Assembly (NCBI RefSeq): GCF_020510585.1 | Contig: NZ_CP075190.1 | Span: 4,028,001-4,092,000 of the forward strand | Source of the DNA: Ferribacterium limneticum | GTDB lineage: Bacteria; Pseudomonadota; Gammaproteobacteria; Burkholderiales; Rhodocyclaceae | DNA: 64,000 bases | Direction: 5' to 3' | Shown here: piece by piece, positions 1 to 9,881 of the stretch | Position numbering within the stretch: the stretch's first letter is position 1 | How the letters are laid out: each line of letters starts with the position of its first letter | Made by a program: the position numbers and the translations under genes | Notes under the pieces: model-generated | The model's database searches: none | Told to the model about the DNA's origin: nothing | Seen by the model: the letters and a program-made list of their open reading frames with translations, nothing else

Positions 1-290
1 TTGGCGATATTGGCCCAGGCAGCGCGCCCGAAGGTGATCGGCACTTTCTTGACGACCACGTCGGCCGGCAACTTGGCGGCCCAGGCGGTCAGTAGCGGAT
101 TGAAATCGGCGCAGTGCGGGCAGCCGTAGCTGAAAAACTCGAGAACCTCGATTTTTGCAGCATCCTCAGTCGGCTGTGCCGGGCTGATCGGAGTGTAAGC
201 GGCGCCCTGAGCAAAAGACGGCATTGCTGCGGTCAACCCGAAAAAAAGGGCAAAAATGGAACCGACGAAACTGCGACGTGCATCCTTCAT
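1..290 (-). CDS. dsbA: DsbA-family thiol:disulfide oxidoreductase (partial, C-terminus outside window)
   Basis: The first 96 residues of a periplasmic disulfide oxidoreductase are visible; the rest lies beyond the window edge. A signal peptide (hydrophobic core FALFFGLTAAM, ending near SFAQG) is followed by KIEVLEFFSYGCPHCADF, the thioredoxin-fold strand with the CPHC active site typical of DsbA. It should oxidise cysteine pairs of exported proteins. The start at 290 is preceded by GGAG. The hydrophobic core of the signal peptide is written by an antisense copy of the dispersed repeat (227-261). A SPOR-domain gene lies just upstream on the same strand, 10 bp away, so the two are probably co-transcribed. 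Confidence 0.9.
   Translation of the reverse strand, partial: MKDARRSFVGSIFALFFGLTAAMPSFAQGAAYTPISPAQPTEDAAKIEVLEFFSYGCPHCADFNPLLTAWAAKLPADVVVKKVPITFGRAAWANIA
227..261 (+). repeat. Dispersed uptake-sequence-like repeat, copy A (in dsbA)
   Basis: Core CGGTCAACCCG, then an A-run, GGGC and AAAAATGGAA. Antisense to dsbA, where it encodes the signal-peptide core FALFFGLTAA. Carries C where the consensus has G after ACC. Confidence 0.85.
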
Positions 291-299
291 TCGTTACTC

Positions 300-914
300 C
301 TATTTGGCTAGTTGGGCTTCAACGCCTGATTTGGCAAGCTCGGCGCGTACTTTGTTCAATTCATCGATCTTCGTGTAGGGACCAACACGGACCCGATAGA
401 AGGTCTTGTCCTGAATCATCACCTGCTGGACAACGGCCTCTATACCCATAAACGCCAGCTTGGCCTTTTGGTTGTCAGCATCCTGCGCCGTGCTGAACGA
501 ACCGGCCTGCAGGAAGAGCGGGGTCTTCGACTCTTTGGACTCTTCCTTCTTCGCTTCCTCTTTCTTCGGCTCTTCCTTCCTGGCGTCCGGTTTGGGCGCC
601 TTGTCGGGCACGGCGTCGGCCTTGCCGGGCAGGATGTCGTAGAACTGGAAGCGTTTTTCCGGAATCGGATCGCCTGGCTTGCCGGGCAGCGCCAGCGGCT
701 GGCTCGGCTGACCGTTCTTGCCATTGGCTCCGTCCGCCCGAGCCGGCGGCTGCGCCCGCTCGACAAAAGGCAACGGCGACTTGTTGAGGTACCAGACGAC
801 ACCCGCCGCCATGCCAATGCCAATGACCAGGCCAATGAACATGCCGACCAGCGTACCGCCAGCCGCCTTCTTTTTCGCCGGCTGGCTCTTGCGGGGCTTC
901 ATATCGCGACTCAT
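300..914 (-). CDS. SPOR-domain membrane protein (FtsN-like)
   Basis: 204 residues. A basic cytoplasmic N-terminus (PRKSQPAKKKAAG) is followed by one membrane helix (GTLVGMFIGLVIGIGMAAGVVWYL, residues about 20-44). Next comes a long Pro/Lys/Glu-rich periplasmic linker, then a C-terminal SPOR domain (FLQAGSFSTAQDADNQKAKL ... YRVRVGPY). SPOR domains bind denuded septal peptidoglycan, and this single-pass layout is that of FtsN-like cell-division proteins. It lies directly downstream of argS (10 bp gap), an arrangement I recall from other betaproteobacteria. Whether it is the functional FtsN cannot be told from sequence alone. Confidence 0.85.
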   Translation of the reverse strand: MSRDMKPRKSQPAKKKAAGGTLVGMFIGLVIGIGMAAGVVWYLNKSPLPFVERAQPPARADGANGKNGQPSQPLALPGKPGDPIPEKRFQFYDILPGKADAVPDKAPKPDARKEEPKKEEAKKEESKESKTPLFLQAGSFSTAQDADNQKAKLAFMGIEAVVQQVMIQDKTFYRVRVGPYTKIDELNKVRAELAKSGVEAQLAK

Positions 915-923
915 GGCAATTCC

Positions 924-2687
924 TTACATGGATTCCGGACAGCTGACACCCAGAATGGTCAGGCCGTTGCGTATCGTCTGACGCACGGCGATGGCCAGCG
1001 CGACGCGGGCATCGCGTAGCGCCGCATCGTCGACCAGCATGCGCTCGGCGTTGTACCAGCCATGGAATTCACCAGCCAGATCCTTGAGGTAGAAGGCGAT
1101 CAGGTGAGGCGCCAGTTCGCGGGCGGCGTTGTCGATCAGGTCGCGGAACTCGGTCAGCTTGCTGGCAATGGCCAGTTCGCGCGGATTGCTGAGCAGCGAC
1201 AGATCGGCATCGGCCAGCGCAGCCTGATCACCGGCCCACTGATTGACCACCGAACAGATGCGGGCGTGAGCGTACTGGATGTAATAGACCGGGTTTTCGT
1301 TGGTCTGGCTCTTGGCCAGATCGAGGTCGAAATCGAGGTGCTGGTCGGACTTGCGCAGGGCATAGAAGAAACGGCAGGCATCGTTGCCAACCTCGCCGCG
1401 CAGCTCGCGCAGGGTGACGAATTCGCCCGAGCGCGTCGACATCGACGCCTTCTGGCCATTGCGGTAGAGCACGGCAAACTGGACGAGCGCCACCTGCAAC
1501 TTGCTGGCGTCCAGCCCGAGAGCCGTGATCGCCCCGTTAACGCGGGAAATGTAGCCGTGGTGGTCGGCGCCCCAGATGTTGATGACCTTGTCGAACCCGC
1601 GCTCGAACTTGTTCAGGTGGTAGGCGATGTCGGAAGCGAAATAGGTATAGAGGCCGTTCTCGCGCTGGACGACACGGTCCTTCTCGTCGCCGAACGTGGT
1701 CGACTTGAACCAGCGGGCACCATTCTGCACGTACAGATGGCCATTTTTTTCGAGCAGATCGACGCAACGGGCGACCAGGCCGGTATCGAACAGCGCCTGC
1801 TCGGAGAACCAGACGTCGAAATGAACGCCGAATTGCTCGAGATCGTCACGACAGTCGGCCAACTGCTCGGACAAGGCATGTTGATGGACGTAGGTCCAGT
1901 CAGCACCGAGCAAGGTCTTGGCGTTGGCGATCAGGGCATCGAGATGCTGGTCGCGTTGGCGCTTGGCCTCGTCGTCGGCCCGCTCGGCATCCGGCAAACC
2001 GGGCGTTCCGGCGAGCACGTCGGCAGCCTGACGGACGTATTTGGTGCCGTGCGCCGCGCTCATCTGCTTGGCCATGTCGCGCACGTAGTCGCCCTGATAG
2101 GCGTTGGGCAGGAAGGGCACGTCAACGCCGTTCTGCGCCAGGTAACGCAGCCAGGTCGACAAGCCGAGAATATCCATCTGCCGGCCGGCGTCATTGACGT
2201 AGTACTCGCGGGTCACATCCCAGCCAGCAAAAGTCAGCAGGTTGGACAAGGACGCGCCATAAGCCGCGCCACGGCCGTGGCCGACGTGCAGCGGGCCGGT
2301 CGGGTTGGCCGAAACGAATTCGACCTGCACCTTTTGCCAGCCACCCAGCGTAGACCGACCGAAATTCTCGCCCTCGGCCAGCACAGCCTTGACAACGCGG
2401 GTCTTAGCCCCGGCATCGAGGGTAAAATTGATGAAGCCGGCGCCGGCCACTTCAGCCTTGGTAACCAGGGCCGAGACCGGCAATTCATTCACCAGTTGCT
2501 GGGCAATTTCGCGCGGATTTTTCTTCAGCGCCTTGGCCAGTTGCATGGCCAGATTGGTCGCAAAGTCGCCGTGCGTCGGATCGCGCGGCCGCTCAAGTTG
2601 AATGGGGGTATCGGTTGCGGTCGGCGCAACGCTGGCCAGCGCCTGTTGCAGAAGGGCGGTCAGCTGGGTTTTGACGTCTAGGGGCAT
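924..2687 (-). CDS. argS: Arginyl-tRNA synthetase
   Basis: 587-residue class I aminoacyl-tRNA synthetase that charges tRNA-Arg. The HIGH-like signature is NPTGPLHVGHGRG (about residue 125), and the KMSKS loop appears as KASMSTRSG. The N-terminal additional domain (residues 1-85) and the C-terminal DALR anticodon-binding domain are both present, ending in ILGVSCPESM. The start at 2687 (MPLDVKTQL) is chosen over an in-frame ATG 84 bp upstream because the extra residues look like untranslated spacer and family proteins begin here. It appears to be the first gene of a short operon with the SPOR protein and dsbA. Confidence 0.96.
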   Translation of the reverse strand: MPLDVKTQLTALLQQALASVAPTATDTPIQLERPRDPTHGDFATNLAMQLAKALKKNPREIAQQLVNELPVSALVTKAEVAGAGFINFTLDAGAKTRVVKAVLAEGENFGRSTLGGWQKVQVEFVSANPTGPLHVGHGRGAAYGASLSNLLTFAGWDVTREYYVNDAGRQMDILGLSTWLRYLAQNGVDVPFLPNAYQGDYVRDMAKQMSAAHGTKYVRQAADVLAGTPGLPDAERADDEAKRQRDQHLDALIANAKTLLGADWTYVHQHALSEQLADCRDDLEQFGVHFDVWFSEQALFDTGLVARCVDLLEKNGHLYVQNGARWFKSTTFGDEKDRVVQRENGLYTYFASDIAYHLNKFERGFDKVINIWGADHHGYISRVNGAITALGLDASKLQVALVQFAVLYRNGQKASMSTRSGEFVTLRELRGEVGNDACRFFYALRKSDQHLDFDLDLAKSQTNENPVYYIQYAHARICSVVNQWAGDQAALADADLSLLSNPRELAIASKLTEFRDLIDNAARELAPHLIAFYLKDLAGEFHGWYNAERMLVDDAALRDARVALAIAVRQTIRNGLTILGVSCPESM

Positions 2688-2740
2688 TGATTCGTGGGGC
2701 AAAAATTGCAAAACGTCGATTATACGCTGCCGATCCCTAC

Positions 2741-3247
2741 TTATTTGGCTGGCGCGACAATCACCGACCACGCCGCGAGCTTGTCGGCGTAACTGCTCGC
2801 CGCGTGCGCCGGGCTGGTCGACGGCAGGCGGACCAGCTGCAGGTTCAAATCCTGAAGACTGGGCAAGACATAGCGGCGAAAAGTCGCCTCAGCCGCCCCG
2901 CCATTGAAGAAAACATGACGAATCCCACGGTGTACGGCAAAAAAGGCCAAAAAATCGTTAACGCAAACAGAGTGTTTGACGATGTTGGCATCGAGGCTGC
3001 CCGGACGCTCACCGGCGGCGATTACATCCCACAGCGCAATGCCGGCCGAGCGCAAGCTCTCCAGCCGCTGGGCATAAGGCAGGTCCGGCCCTGCACCAAT
3101 CAGATCGCCCATGATGCGCCAGAAGGCGTTTTGCCGGTTGGCGTAATACTCCTGCGCATTGAGCGATGCCTTGCCGGGAAGACTGCCAAGGACCAGCACG
3201 CGCGCCGACGGCGCGGCAACCGGCGGAAAACAGTGACTCAAATCCAT
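2741..3247 (-). CDS. Hypoxanthine/uracil-DNA glycosylase superfamily protein (DNA-deoxyinosine glycosylase type)
   Basis: 168 residues with the uracil-DNA-glycosylase fold signatures: motif A VLGSLPGKASL, a YYANRQNAFWRIM segment typical of the family-6 (hypoxanthine-DNA glycosylase) branch, VFFNG, and a C-terminal motif B LPSTSPAHA. Such enzymes excise deaminated bases (hypoxanthine from deoxyinosine) for base-excision repair. Residues 95-108 (FLAFFAVHRGI) are encoded over a degenerate antisense copy of the dispersed repeat (2923-2957), with no obvious gain in length. It lies upstream of argS on the same strand. The family call is firm; the substrate is inferred. Confidence 0.8.
   Translation of the reverse strand: MDLSHCFPPVAAPSARVLVLGSLPGKASLNAQEYYANRQNAFWRIMGDLIGAGPDLPYAQRLESLRSAGIALWDVIAAGERPGSLDANIVKHSVCVNDFLAFFAVHRGIRHVFFNGGAAEATFRRYVLPSLQDLNLQLVRLPSTSPAHAASSYADKLAAWSVIVAPAK
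2923..2957 (+). repeat. Dispersed repeat, copy B (degenerate, in DNA glycosylase gene)
   Basis: CCCACGGTGTACGG, then CAAAAAAGGCC and AAAAAATCG. Three core mismatches and one base shorter. Encodes FLAFFAVHRG antisense. Confidence 0.6.
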
Positions 3248-3261
3248 CGAAAAATGAGCCG

Positions 3262-4782
3262 TCAGCCGCCCATCACGCGGTTCTTGCCGGCGCGTTTGGC
3301 CAGATACATGGCCTGGTCGGCACGCCGGATGGCATCGGTACCGGACTCGTCGACAGCCAGCTGGGCGACCCCGGCGCTGAAGGTGATCAGGATTTTCTCG
3401 CTGCCCGACATGTAAATGGCCTTGGTCAGCTCCCGCTGCAGGCGGGCCATGGCCTCAATGCCCTGTTCAAGTTTCGTGTCCGGCATCAGCACGACAAACT
3501 CTTCTCCGCCATAACGGGCCAGCGTATCGCTCGGCCGCATGGTTCGCCGGGCAACGTCGACCAGGTGGACCAAGGCACGATCGCCGGCCTCATGGCCAAG
3601 GCGGTCATTGAGCTTCTTGAAATTGTCGATATCGAGCAGGCTGACCGACAACGGTACTTCCTTGCGCCGCATGCTCGAAATCTCCCGCTCCATGGCCTCC
3701 TCCAGCCCCTTCCGATTCAGGGCGTCGGTCAGCGGGTCATGGCGGGCAAGGGCGCTAGCGCTATCCAGCTCCTGGTGCAGGTGGATGAGCTCTGCCTCGG
3801 TAACCACCACCTTTTCCTGCAGGCTCTTCAGTTGCTCACGCGAGCTTGCCGTCTCTTCGGCCATCGCATGCGTCGCCACGATGACGTCGTCGAGCAAGGG
3901 TTTCAGATCCTCGATACGGGAGACCTGTTCAATCTGACGGGCGCTGGCTTCGATACGCCCCTCGAACTCGGTGCTCGATTTGTTCATCACGCCCAAACGC
4001 TCGATAAACTCGGCAAGCATATGGCGCATTTCGGCCTGCGCTTCGACCGAGCGCGACTTGGCGCGCCCCTGTTTTTCCATGACGTCACGCAGACGCCGTT
4101 CCATTTCGTCGAGATGGCGCAGGGTCAAGGGCGGCGCCACGCTGGCCAGCAGGCCGTCAATCTGCCCCTTGAGCCAACTGTCGTCCGTACTCAATTCGCC
4201 AATGTTTTCAATAATCAGGTGTAGGAGTTTGAGCAGGGAGCCCTTGATCTCGACCTGCTCCTCGGCGGCAAAAACAGCCTGGTGTGTCAGGCTGCCAAAC
4301 AGAGCCTGCACCTGCCCGATCTCGACCCTCGGCTGCCGCAGCAACAGGAGCAGCTCGCCTGCCACGCTGAGGATTCGCGAATCTTCATCGCCGAGCGCCG
4401 GCAGCACGCACTCGACAAATCGCGCCAGCTTGCCGGCAAACTCACCCGGCAGGGCAGGCGCCAAGGCATGCACTACTTCTTCGTGAAGGTGTGGCTCGCC
4501 GGCTTGAGCGAAGGCGGCCAAGGACTCCTTGACCCCCTGCCAGCTACGCTTGGCAATCGCTGCAGAAAGCTTGTCGAGATGTTTTCCCTGCGCCGTGTTC
4601 CGGGCCGGCAATTCACCCAGCAACTCCCGCAGCTGCGCTTCGGGAAAAGCCGGGGTGTTCGGGAGATTGGCGATTTCGTTGTAGCAAGCCTGGTAATTGG
4701 CCGGCGTCGGAGCCAATTGACTGGTCGCCAGACGCCTGAGCGCCTCGCGGGCGATAACGGAGGGGTGTTTCGGTTCGTTCAT
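3262..4782 (-). CDS. GGDEF diguanylate cyclase
   Basis: 506 residues. The N-terminal 330 residues are helical, with coiled-coil character around VEAQAEMRHMLAEFIERLG and SREQLKSLQEKVVVTEAELIHLHQEL, and no membrane segment. The C-terminal GGDEF domain (about 340-506) carries RYGGEEF at about residue 424, with an RPSD inhibitory I-site exactly five residues before it. It should therefore make cyclic di-GMP from two GTP and be product-inhibited. The N-terminus starts PSVIAREALRRLATSQLAPTP, a cytoplasmic sensory/regulatory region I cannot name. It is divergent from ubiB across a 208-bp spacer. Confidence 0.9.
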   Translation of the reverse strand: MNEPKHPSVIAREALRRLATSQLAPTPANYQACYNEIANLPNTPAFPEAQLRELLGELPARNTAQGKHLDKLSAAIAKRSWQGVKESLAAFAQAGEPHLHEEVVHALAPALPGEFAGKLARFVECVLPALGDEDSRILSVAGELLLLLRQPRVEIGQVQALFGSLTHQAVFAAEEQVEIKGSLLKLLHLIIENIGELSTDDSWLKGQIDGLLASVAPPLTLRHLDEMERRLRDVMEKQGRAKSRSVEAQAEMRHMLAEFIERLGVMNKSSTEFEGRIEASARQIEQVSRIEDLKPLLDDVIVATHAMAEETASSREQLKSLQEKVVVTEAELIHLHQELDSASALARHDPLTDALNRKGLEEAMEREISSMRRKEVPLSVSLLDIDNFKKLNDRLGHEAGDRALVHLVDVARRTMRPSDTLARYGGEEFVVLMPDTKLEQGIEAMARLQRELTKAIYMSGSEKILITFSAGVAQLAVDESGTDAIRRADQAMYLAKRAGKNRVMGG

Positions 4783-4990
4783 CGACGCTTCGAATAACTA
4801 ATGATGGCTAAGCATGACACCGGCAGGTTTCAATATCGAGTTTATCCTATTGCCCATGCCACCTTGCAAGATTGTTGGTGCGGCCCCAGCTGACTCAAAC
4901 AGTCGCAAATCACGGGGGCGCAACCGCCGTTGGCGTGTTAACATGCTCGTTTAGCGATTTTGCCCGGTCCAGCCGGCGTTTACAGTCCAC

Positions 4991-6511
4991 ATGCGTCTCT
5001 TTCGTTTGCTCAAGATCGCCTCTGTCGCCAGCCGTTTCGGCCTCGACGAAATGGTGCTCGAACACGAGCCGAGCGGTCGACTGGTACGCCTCGCCAACGC
5101 CCTGCAATTCTGGCGCGACCTGTCCACGCCGCGCGCTGTCCGCCTGCGCCTCGCCCTTGAATCGCTCGGCCCGATTTTCGTCAAGTTTGGCCAGGTGCTG
5201 TCGACCCGGCGCGACCTCATGCCGATGGACATCGCCGACGAGCTGGCCAAGCTGCAGGATCGCGTTCCACCCTTCGCTTCCGACCTCGCCCTGGCGGAAA
5301 TCGAAAAAGCCTATGGCCGGCCGGCCAGCGAAGTCTTCGCCGAATTCGACCCGACGCCGATCGCCTCGGCGTCGATCGCCCAGGTCCATTTCGCCAGACT
5401 GCACGCGACCGACGGTGGCCATGAAGTGGCCGTCAAGGTATTGCGTCCCAACATGCTCTCGGTCATCGAGCACGACCTGGCGCTCATGGACAACCTAGCC
5501 ATGCTGCTTGAAAAGCTGTGGGCCGACGGCAAGCGCCTGAAGCCGCGCGAAGTGGTCGCCGAATTCGCCAAATACCTGCGCGACGAGCTCGATCTCATGC
5601 GCGAAGCGGCCAACGCCTCGCAACTGCGGCGCAATTTCGTCGACTCCAAACTACTCATTGTTCCCGAGATTTATTGGGATTTCTGCACGTCGACCGTGAT
5701 GGTCATGGAGCGCATGAAAGGCACGCCGATCTCGCAGATCGACCGGCTGCGCGCCGACGGTATCGACCTTTCCAAGCTCTCTGCGGCCGGCGTCGAAATC
5801 TTCTTCACCCAGGTTTTCCGCGACGGTTTTTTCCATGCCGACATGCACCCCGGCAACATCTTCGTCGCCCCCGATGGCCGCTACATCGCGCTCGATTTCG
5901 GCATCGTCGGCACGCTGACCGACTCCGACAAGAATTACCTGGCGCAGAACTTCCTCGCCTTCTTCCGCCGCGACTACAAGCGCGTTGCCGAAGCCCACAT
6001 CGAATCCGGCTGGGCGCCCAAGGACACCCGCGTCGACGAGTTCGAGGCAGCCATCCGCGCCGTCTGCGAGCCGATCTTCGACCGCCCGCTCAAGGACATT
6101 TCCTTCGGCAAGGTGCTGCTCCGCCTGTTCCAGACCTCGCGCCGCTTCAACGTCGAGATTCAGCCGCAACTGGTCATGCTGCAAAAGACCTTGCTCAACA
6201 TCGAAGGACTCGGTCGCCAACTCGACCCTGAACTCGACCTGTGGACCACCGCCAAGCCTTTCCTCGAACGCTGGATGAGCGAGCAGATTGGCTGGCGCGG
6301 ACTGATCCGCAGCTTCAAACAGGAAGCCCCCTATTTGGCCCGCACCATTCCGCAACTGCCGCGCCTTGTCCATCAGGCGCTGGCCCAGCCGGCCAAGACC
6401 GATCTGCAACCACAAATCGATCGCCTGATCGCCGTCCAGCAACAGCAGAACCGCTGGCTGTCCATCATCGCCCTGCTCCTCGCCCTGCTTGTCGGCGCCC
6501 TGTTTGCCTGA
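4991..6511 (+). CDS. ubiB: UbiB/ABC1-family atypical kinase for ubiquinone biosynthesis
   Basis: 506 residues of the ABC1/ADCK/UbiB family, needed for aerobic ubiquinone synthesis. Landmarks: the KxGQ motif as [10 protein letters not shown] (about residue 65), the Ala-rich loop [12 protein letters not shown] (about 123-134), catalytic-loop ADMHPGNIF (about 283) and the metal-binding ALDFGIVG (about 300). The C-terminus has a hydrophobic anchor ([17 protein letters not shown]), as in bacterial UbiB. Start at 4991. Its stop lies 6 bp before the SNF2 gene, so the two are probably co-transcribed. UbiB acts as an ATPase/kinase-like accessory factor rather than a classical protein kinase. Confidence 0.92.
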   Translation: MRLFRLLKIASVASRFGLDEMVLEHEPSGRLVRLANALQFWRDLSTPRAVRLRLALESLGPIFVKFGQVLSTRRDLMPMDIADELAKLQDRVPPFASDLALAEIEKAYGRPASEVFAEFDPTPIASASIAQVHFARLHATDGGHEVAVKVLRPNMLSVIEHDLALMDNLAMLLEKLWADGKRLKPREVVAEFAKYLRDELDLMREAANASQLRRNFVDSKLLIVPEIYWDFCTSTVMVMERMKGTPISQIDRLRADGIDLSKLSAAGVEIFFTQVFRDGFFHADMHPGNIFVAPDGRYIALDFGIVGTLTDSDKNYLAQNFLAFFRRDYKRVAEAHIESGWAPKDTRVDEFEAAIRAVCEPIFDRPLKDISFGKVLLRLFQTSRRFNVEIQPQLVMLQKTLLNIEGLGRQLDPELDLWTTAKPFLERWMSEQIGWRGLIRSFKQEAPYLARTIPQLPRLVHQALAQPAKTDLQPQIDRLIAVQQQQNRWLSIIALLLALLVGALFA

Positions 6512-6517
6512 CCGCCG

Positions 6518-9500
6518 ATGGCCGTAGTCAACCTCACCACCTTCACCGAAGAAAACGTCGCCGAGTGGTTCGCCACGCGCGACATCAACAAGGCCCGGCC
6601 TTATGTCGACCTGGTGCGCGACCTGAGCATCGATGGCAGCCAGATGCGCGCCCTGGTGCCCGGTTCGTCCACCGAGCCCTACGTCGTACAGGCCTATCTG
6701 AGCCAGGCCCAGAGCGGCGAGATGGCGGTGATCAGCCGCTGCACCTGCTCGGCCGGCAAGCATTGCAAGCACGTTGCCGCCATGCTGCTCAAGGCTATCG
6801 AAGAGCGCAATCCGAAGGAGCACGTCAGCGGCAGCGCCCTGTCCTGGCTTGAAGACCTGCGCCGCGTCTCGGTCGCCGTCGCCAAGAAGAAGGCGCGGCC
6901 GGCCAGCGCCCGGCAGCAGCTTTTCTACATTCTGAAATGGACGGCCGACAAGCGCCAGTTCGGCATCGAGATCCGCAAGGGAAAATATCCGGAAAACGCC
7001 GAGGAATGGTGGAAGGTGGACCGCGCGCTGGTCACGCCGCCGCAGTTCGTCAATGAAGAAGACCTCGGCATCCTGCGCCTGATCTGGGCCGACCGTGGCC
7101 ACGAAACCGGCTTACGTGCCTTTGGACTGGGCCCCAAGAATGGCGCCGAAATTCTGCAGCGCATGGCGGCCAGCCACCGGCTTTACCCGGAGGACGATCT
7201 CGGCCTGCCGCTCAACGCCGGCCCGACCCGGCCGGCCAGCATTGGCTGGCAGGTCGACGGCATGGGTTTCCAGCGGCCGCATTTGAAGCCCGAGCCATCG
7301 GCCGAGATGGTCGTCGCCGTCGATCCGCCGTGGTACATCGATCTGGCCGAGGGCGAAGCCGGGCCGCTCGAAGTCACCGGCAATCCGGACGTGATCACCC
7401 GTTTGTTCTCGCTGCCACCGCTATCAGCCAACGAGGCTGCGCTGGTTGCCGAGGCACTGTCCGAACTGGCCCCCGACCTGCCGCTGCCCGGCTCCGATGC
7501 CGGCGCCCGCCTGCGCCTGGTCGACGCGCCACTGATTCCCATCCTGCAACTCGAAACCCTGCACACCCATGGCCAACGAGCCTGGCGTAACTATCCGCAG
7601 AACTTCGGCGGCGGTCCCTTCGATGTCGCCAAGGTCATTTTCCGCTACGGCGATGCCGACGTTCGCCCCGAAGAAAAGAGTGAATTCATCACCCTGCCCG
7701 AAGGCGAAACCATCCGCCTGCTGCGCCGCCCCGACGACGAAGCCAAGTCGCTGCTGGCGCTTGAGGGCTGTGGCTTGCAGAAGGTTCCCGGGCACACTCT
7801 GCACACCTTCGGCAGCCCGCCGGAAGGCGTTTACGGGCTGGCCGAAGAGGCCAGCTGGGTACCCTTCATGCAGGACGGCACCCAGCGCCTGAAGGAAGCC
7901 GGCTGGCAGATCGAGTTCCCCGAGGATTTCCGCCACCACGTCATCGAAGTCGATGGCTGGGAGGCCGAGCTTTACGAGGCCGACAACGGCTGGTTCAACC
8001 TCGACATGGGCGTCATGGTCGAAGGCGAGCGCCTGCCGCTCGCTCCCTTGCTGGCCAATCTTTTCCGCACCGACCCGCGCTGGCTCGAAGCGACCGAACT
8101 CGAACGCGTGCCCGACGACGAAGGCATCGATCTCTACACCCCCCGCGGCAAGCGTCTGCGCGTCCCGGCCGGCCGCCTCAAACCGCTGGCCGCAACGCTG
8201 ATCGACCTGTTCGACGGCTTTACCGGCGGCAACACCCTGCGCCTGTCGCGCTTCGATGCGCCACGCCTGGCTGAACTGTCCGACATCAGCCGCTGGCAGT
8301 TCCGCGGCCAGAGCGACATCATGGCGCTGGCCGAGCGCCTGCTCAAGGCGCAGGGCATCGGCGACGTCGAACCGCCGGCCGGCTTCAAGCTCGAACTGCG
8401 CCCCTACCAGAAGGAAGGCCTGGCCTGGCTGCAGTTCCTGCGCGAGCATGAACTGTCCGGCATCCTGGCCGACGACATGGGCCTCGGCAAAACGGCGCAA
8501 ACACTGGCCCACCTGTTGATGGAAAAGGAAGCCGGACGCCTCGACAAGCCGGCCCTGATCATCCTGCCGACCTCGCTGATCTTCAACTGGAAGAACGAAG
8601 CGGCACGCTTTGCACCCGACCTCAAGGTGCTGTCGCTGCACGGCCCGGAACGCAAGGTGCGCTTCCCGGAGATCATGCAGCACGACGTGGTGCTGACCAC
8701 CTACCCGCTGCTCTGGCGCGACGCCGAAGAATTGATGCAGCACAGCTATCACCTGCTCATTCTCGACGAGGCGCAGACGGTCAAGAACGCCCAGAGCCAG
8801 AGCGCCGAGGCCGTGCGCAAGGTTGATGCGCGGCATCGCCTGTGCCTGACCGGTACGCCGCTGGAAAACCACCTCGGCGAACTGTGGAGTCAGTTCGACT
8901 TCCTGCTGCCCGGCTTTCTCGGCACCAGCAAGCAGTTCACCCGCCACTGGCGGACGCCGATCGAGAAGCAGGGCGACCTCCGTCGCCGCACCCTGCTCGC
9001 CCGCCGCATCCGACCCTTCATCCTGCGTCGCAAGAAGGAAGACGTGGCCCAGGAACTGCCGCCGAAAACCATCATCATCCGCAGCGTCGAACTCGAAGGT
9101 TCGCAACGCGATCTTTACGAAACGGTGCGCGCCGCGATGGATGCCAAGGTCCGCGACGAAATCGCCAACCGCGGCTTCGCACGTAGCCAGATCGTCATCC
9201 TCGATGCCCTGCTCAAGCTCCGTCAGGTCTGCTGCGATCCGCGCCTGGTCAAGGCCACGGCGGCCCGCAAGGTGCCAGAACGGGCCAAGCTCGACCTGCT
9301 CATGGCGATGCTGCCCGAACTGGTCGACGAAGGCCGCAAGGTCCTCGTTTTCTCGCAATTCACCAGCATGCTGGCGCTGATCGAGCACGAACTCGACAAG
9401 ATGGGCATCGCCTACGTCACGCTGACCGGCGATACTGTCGACCGCGAAGTGCCGATCCGCCGCTTCCAGGATGGCGAAGTGCCGATTTTCCTGATCAGCC

Positions 9501-9796
9501 TCAAGGCTGGCGGCGTCGGTCTCAACCTGACCGCGGCCGATACCGTGATCCACTACGACCCGTGGTGGAACCCGGCCGTCGAAAACCAGGCCACCGACCG
9601 CGCCCACCGTCTCGGCCAGGACAAGCCGGTATTCGTCTACAAGCTGATCGTTAGCGGCAGTATCGAGGAAAAGATTCTCGCCCTGCAGGAACGCAAGGCC
9701 GAGCTGGCGGCCGGCATCCTGTCCGACGATTATCGCGTTGACGTCAAGTTCGGCACCGACGATCTCGCGGCGCTGTTCGAGCCACTGCCCGAATAA
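6518..9796 (+). CDS. SNF2-family helicase with SWIM zinc finger
   Basis: 1092 residues. A SWIM zinc finger sits near the N-terminus (CTCSAGKHCKHVA, about residue 75, the CxC...CxH pattern). A long central region of unknown function follows, then the SNF2/RapA-type ATPase: motif I DDMGLGKTAQT (about 652), motif II LILDEAQTVKN (about 749), and the helicase C-lobe with VLVFSQFTSM (about 942) and ATDRAHRLGQ. Such proteins translocate on double-stranded DNA and remodel protein-DNA complexes; the bacterial SWIM-SNF2 branch has no settled role. The start is 6 bp after ubiB. Confidence 0.92.
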   Translation: MAVVNLTTFTEENVAEWFATRDINKARPYVDLVRDLSIDGSQMRALVPGSSTEPYVVQAYLSQAQSGEMAVISRCTCSAGKHCKHVAAMLLKAIEERNPKEHVSGSALSWLEDLRRVSVAVAKKKARPASARQQLFYILKWTADKRQFGIEIRKGKYPENAEEWWKVDRALVTPPQFVNEEDLGILRLIWADRGHETGLRAFGLGPKNGAEILQRMAASHRLYPEDDLGLPLNAGPTRPASIGWQVDGMGFQRPHLKPEPSAEMVVAVDPPWYIDLAEGEAGPLEVTGNPDVITRLFSLPPLSANEAALVAEALSELAPDLPLPGSDAGARLRLVDAPLIPILQLETLHTHGQRAWRNYPQNFGGGPFDVAKVIFRYGDADVRPEEKSEFITLPEGETIRLLRRPDDEAKSLLALEGCGLQKVPGHTLHTFGSPPEGVYGLAEEASWVPFMQDGTQRLKEAGWQIEFPEDFRHHVIEVDGWEAELYEADNGWFNLDMGVMVEGERLPLAPLLANLFRTDPRWLEATELERVPDDEGIDLYTPRGKRLRVPAGRLKPLAATLIDLFDGFTGGNTLRLSRFDAPRLAELSDISRWQFRGQSDIMALAERLLKAQGIGDVEPPAGFKLELRPYQKEGLAWLQFLREHELSGILADDMGLGKTAQTLAHLLMEKEAGRLDKPALIILPTSLIFNWKNEAARFAPDLKVLSLHGPERKVRFPEIMQHDVVLTTYPLLWRDAEELMQHSYHLLILDEAQTVKNAQSQSAEAVRKVDARHRLCLTGTPLENHLGELWSQFDFLLPGFLGTSKQFTRHWRTPIEKQGDLRRRTLLARRIRPFILRRKKEDVAQELPPKTIIIRSVELEGSQRDLYETVRAAMDAKVRDEIANRGFARSQIVILDALLKLRQVCCDPRLVKATAARKVPERAKLDLLMAMLPELVDEGRKVLVFSQFTSMLALIEHELDKMGIAYVTLTGDTVDREVPIRRFQDGEVPIFLISLKAGGVGLNLTAADTVIHYDPWWNPAVENQATDRAHRLGQDKPVFVYKLIVSGSIEEKILALQERKAELAAGILSDDYRVDVKFGTDDLAALFEPLPE

Positions 9797-9881
9797 GTTT
9801 TTGCCGTTTTTGAGCGTCAAGCGCAGGCGAAGGACATCGCCTACAATGAGCACATCAGATATCGCTAATACAGGAGCCAGC

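Noticed and set aside
9797-9826. TTTTTGCCGTTTTTGAGCGTC as a minus-strand repeat copy
   Set aside because: The A-tract side fits, but the core is too degenerate to count.
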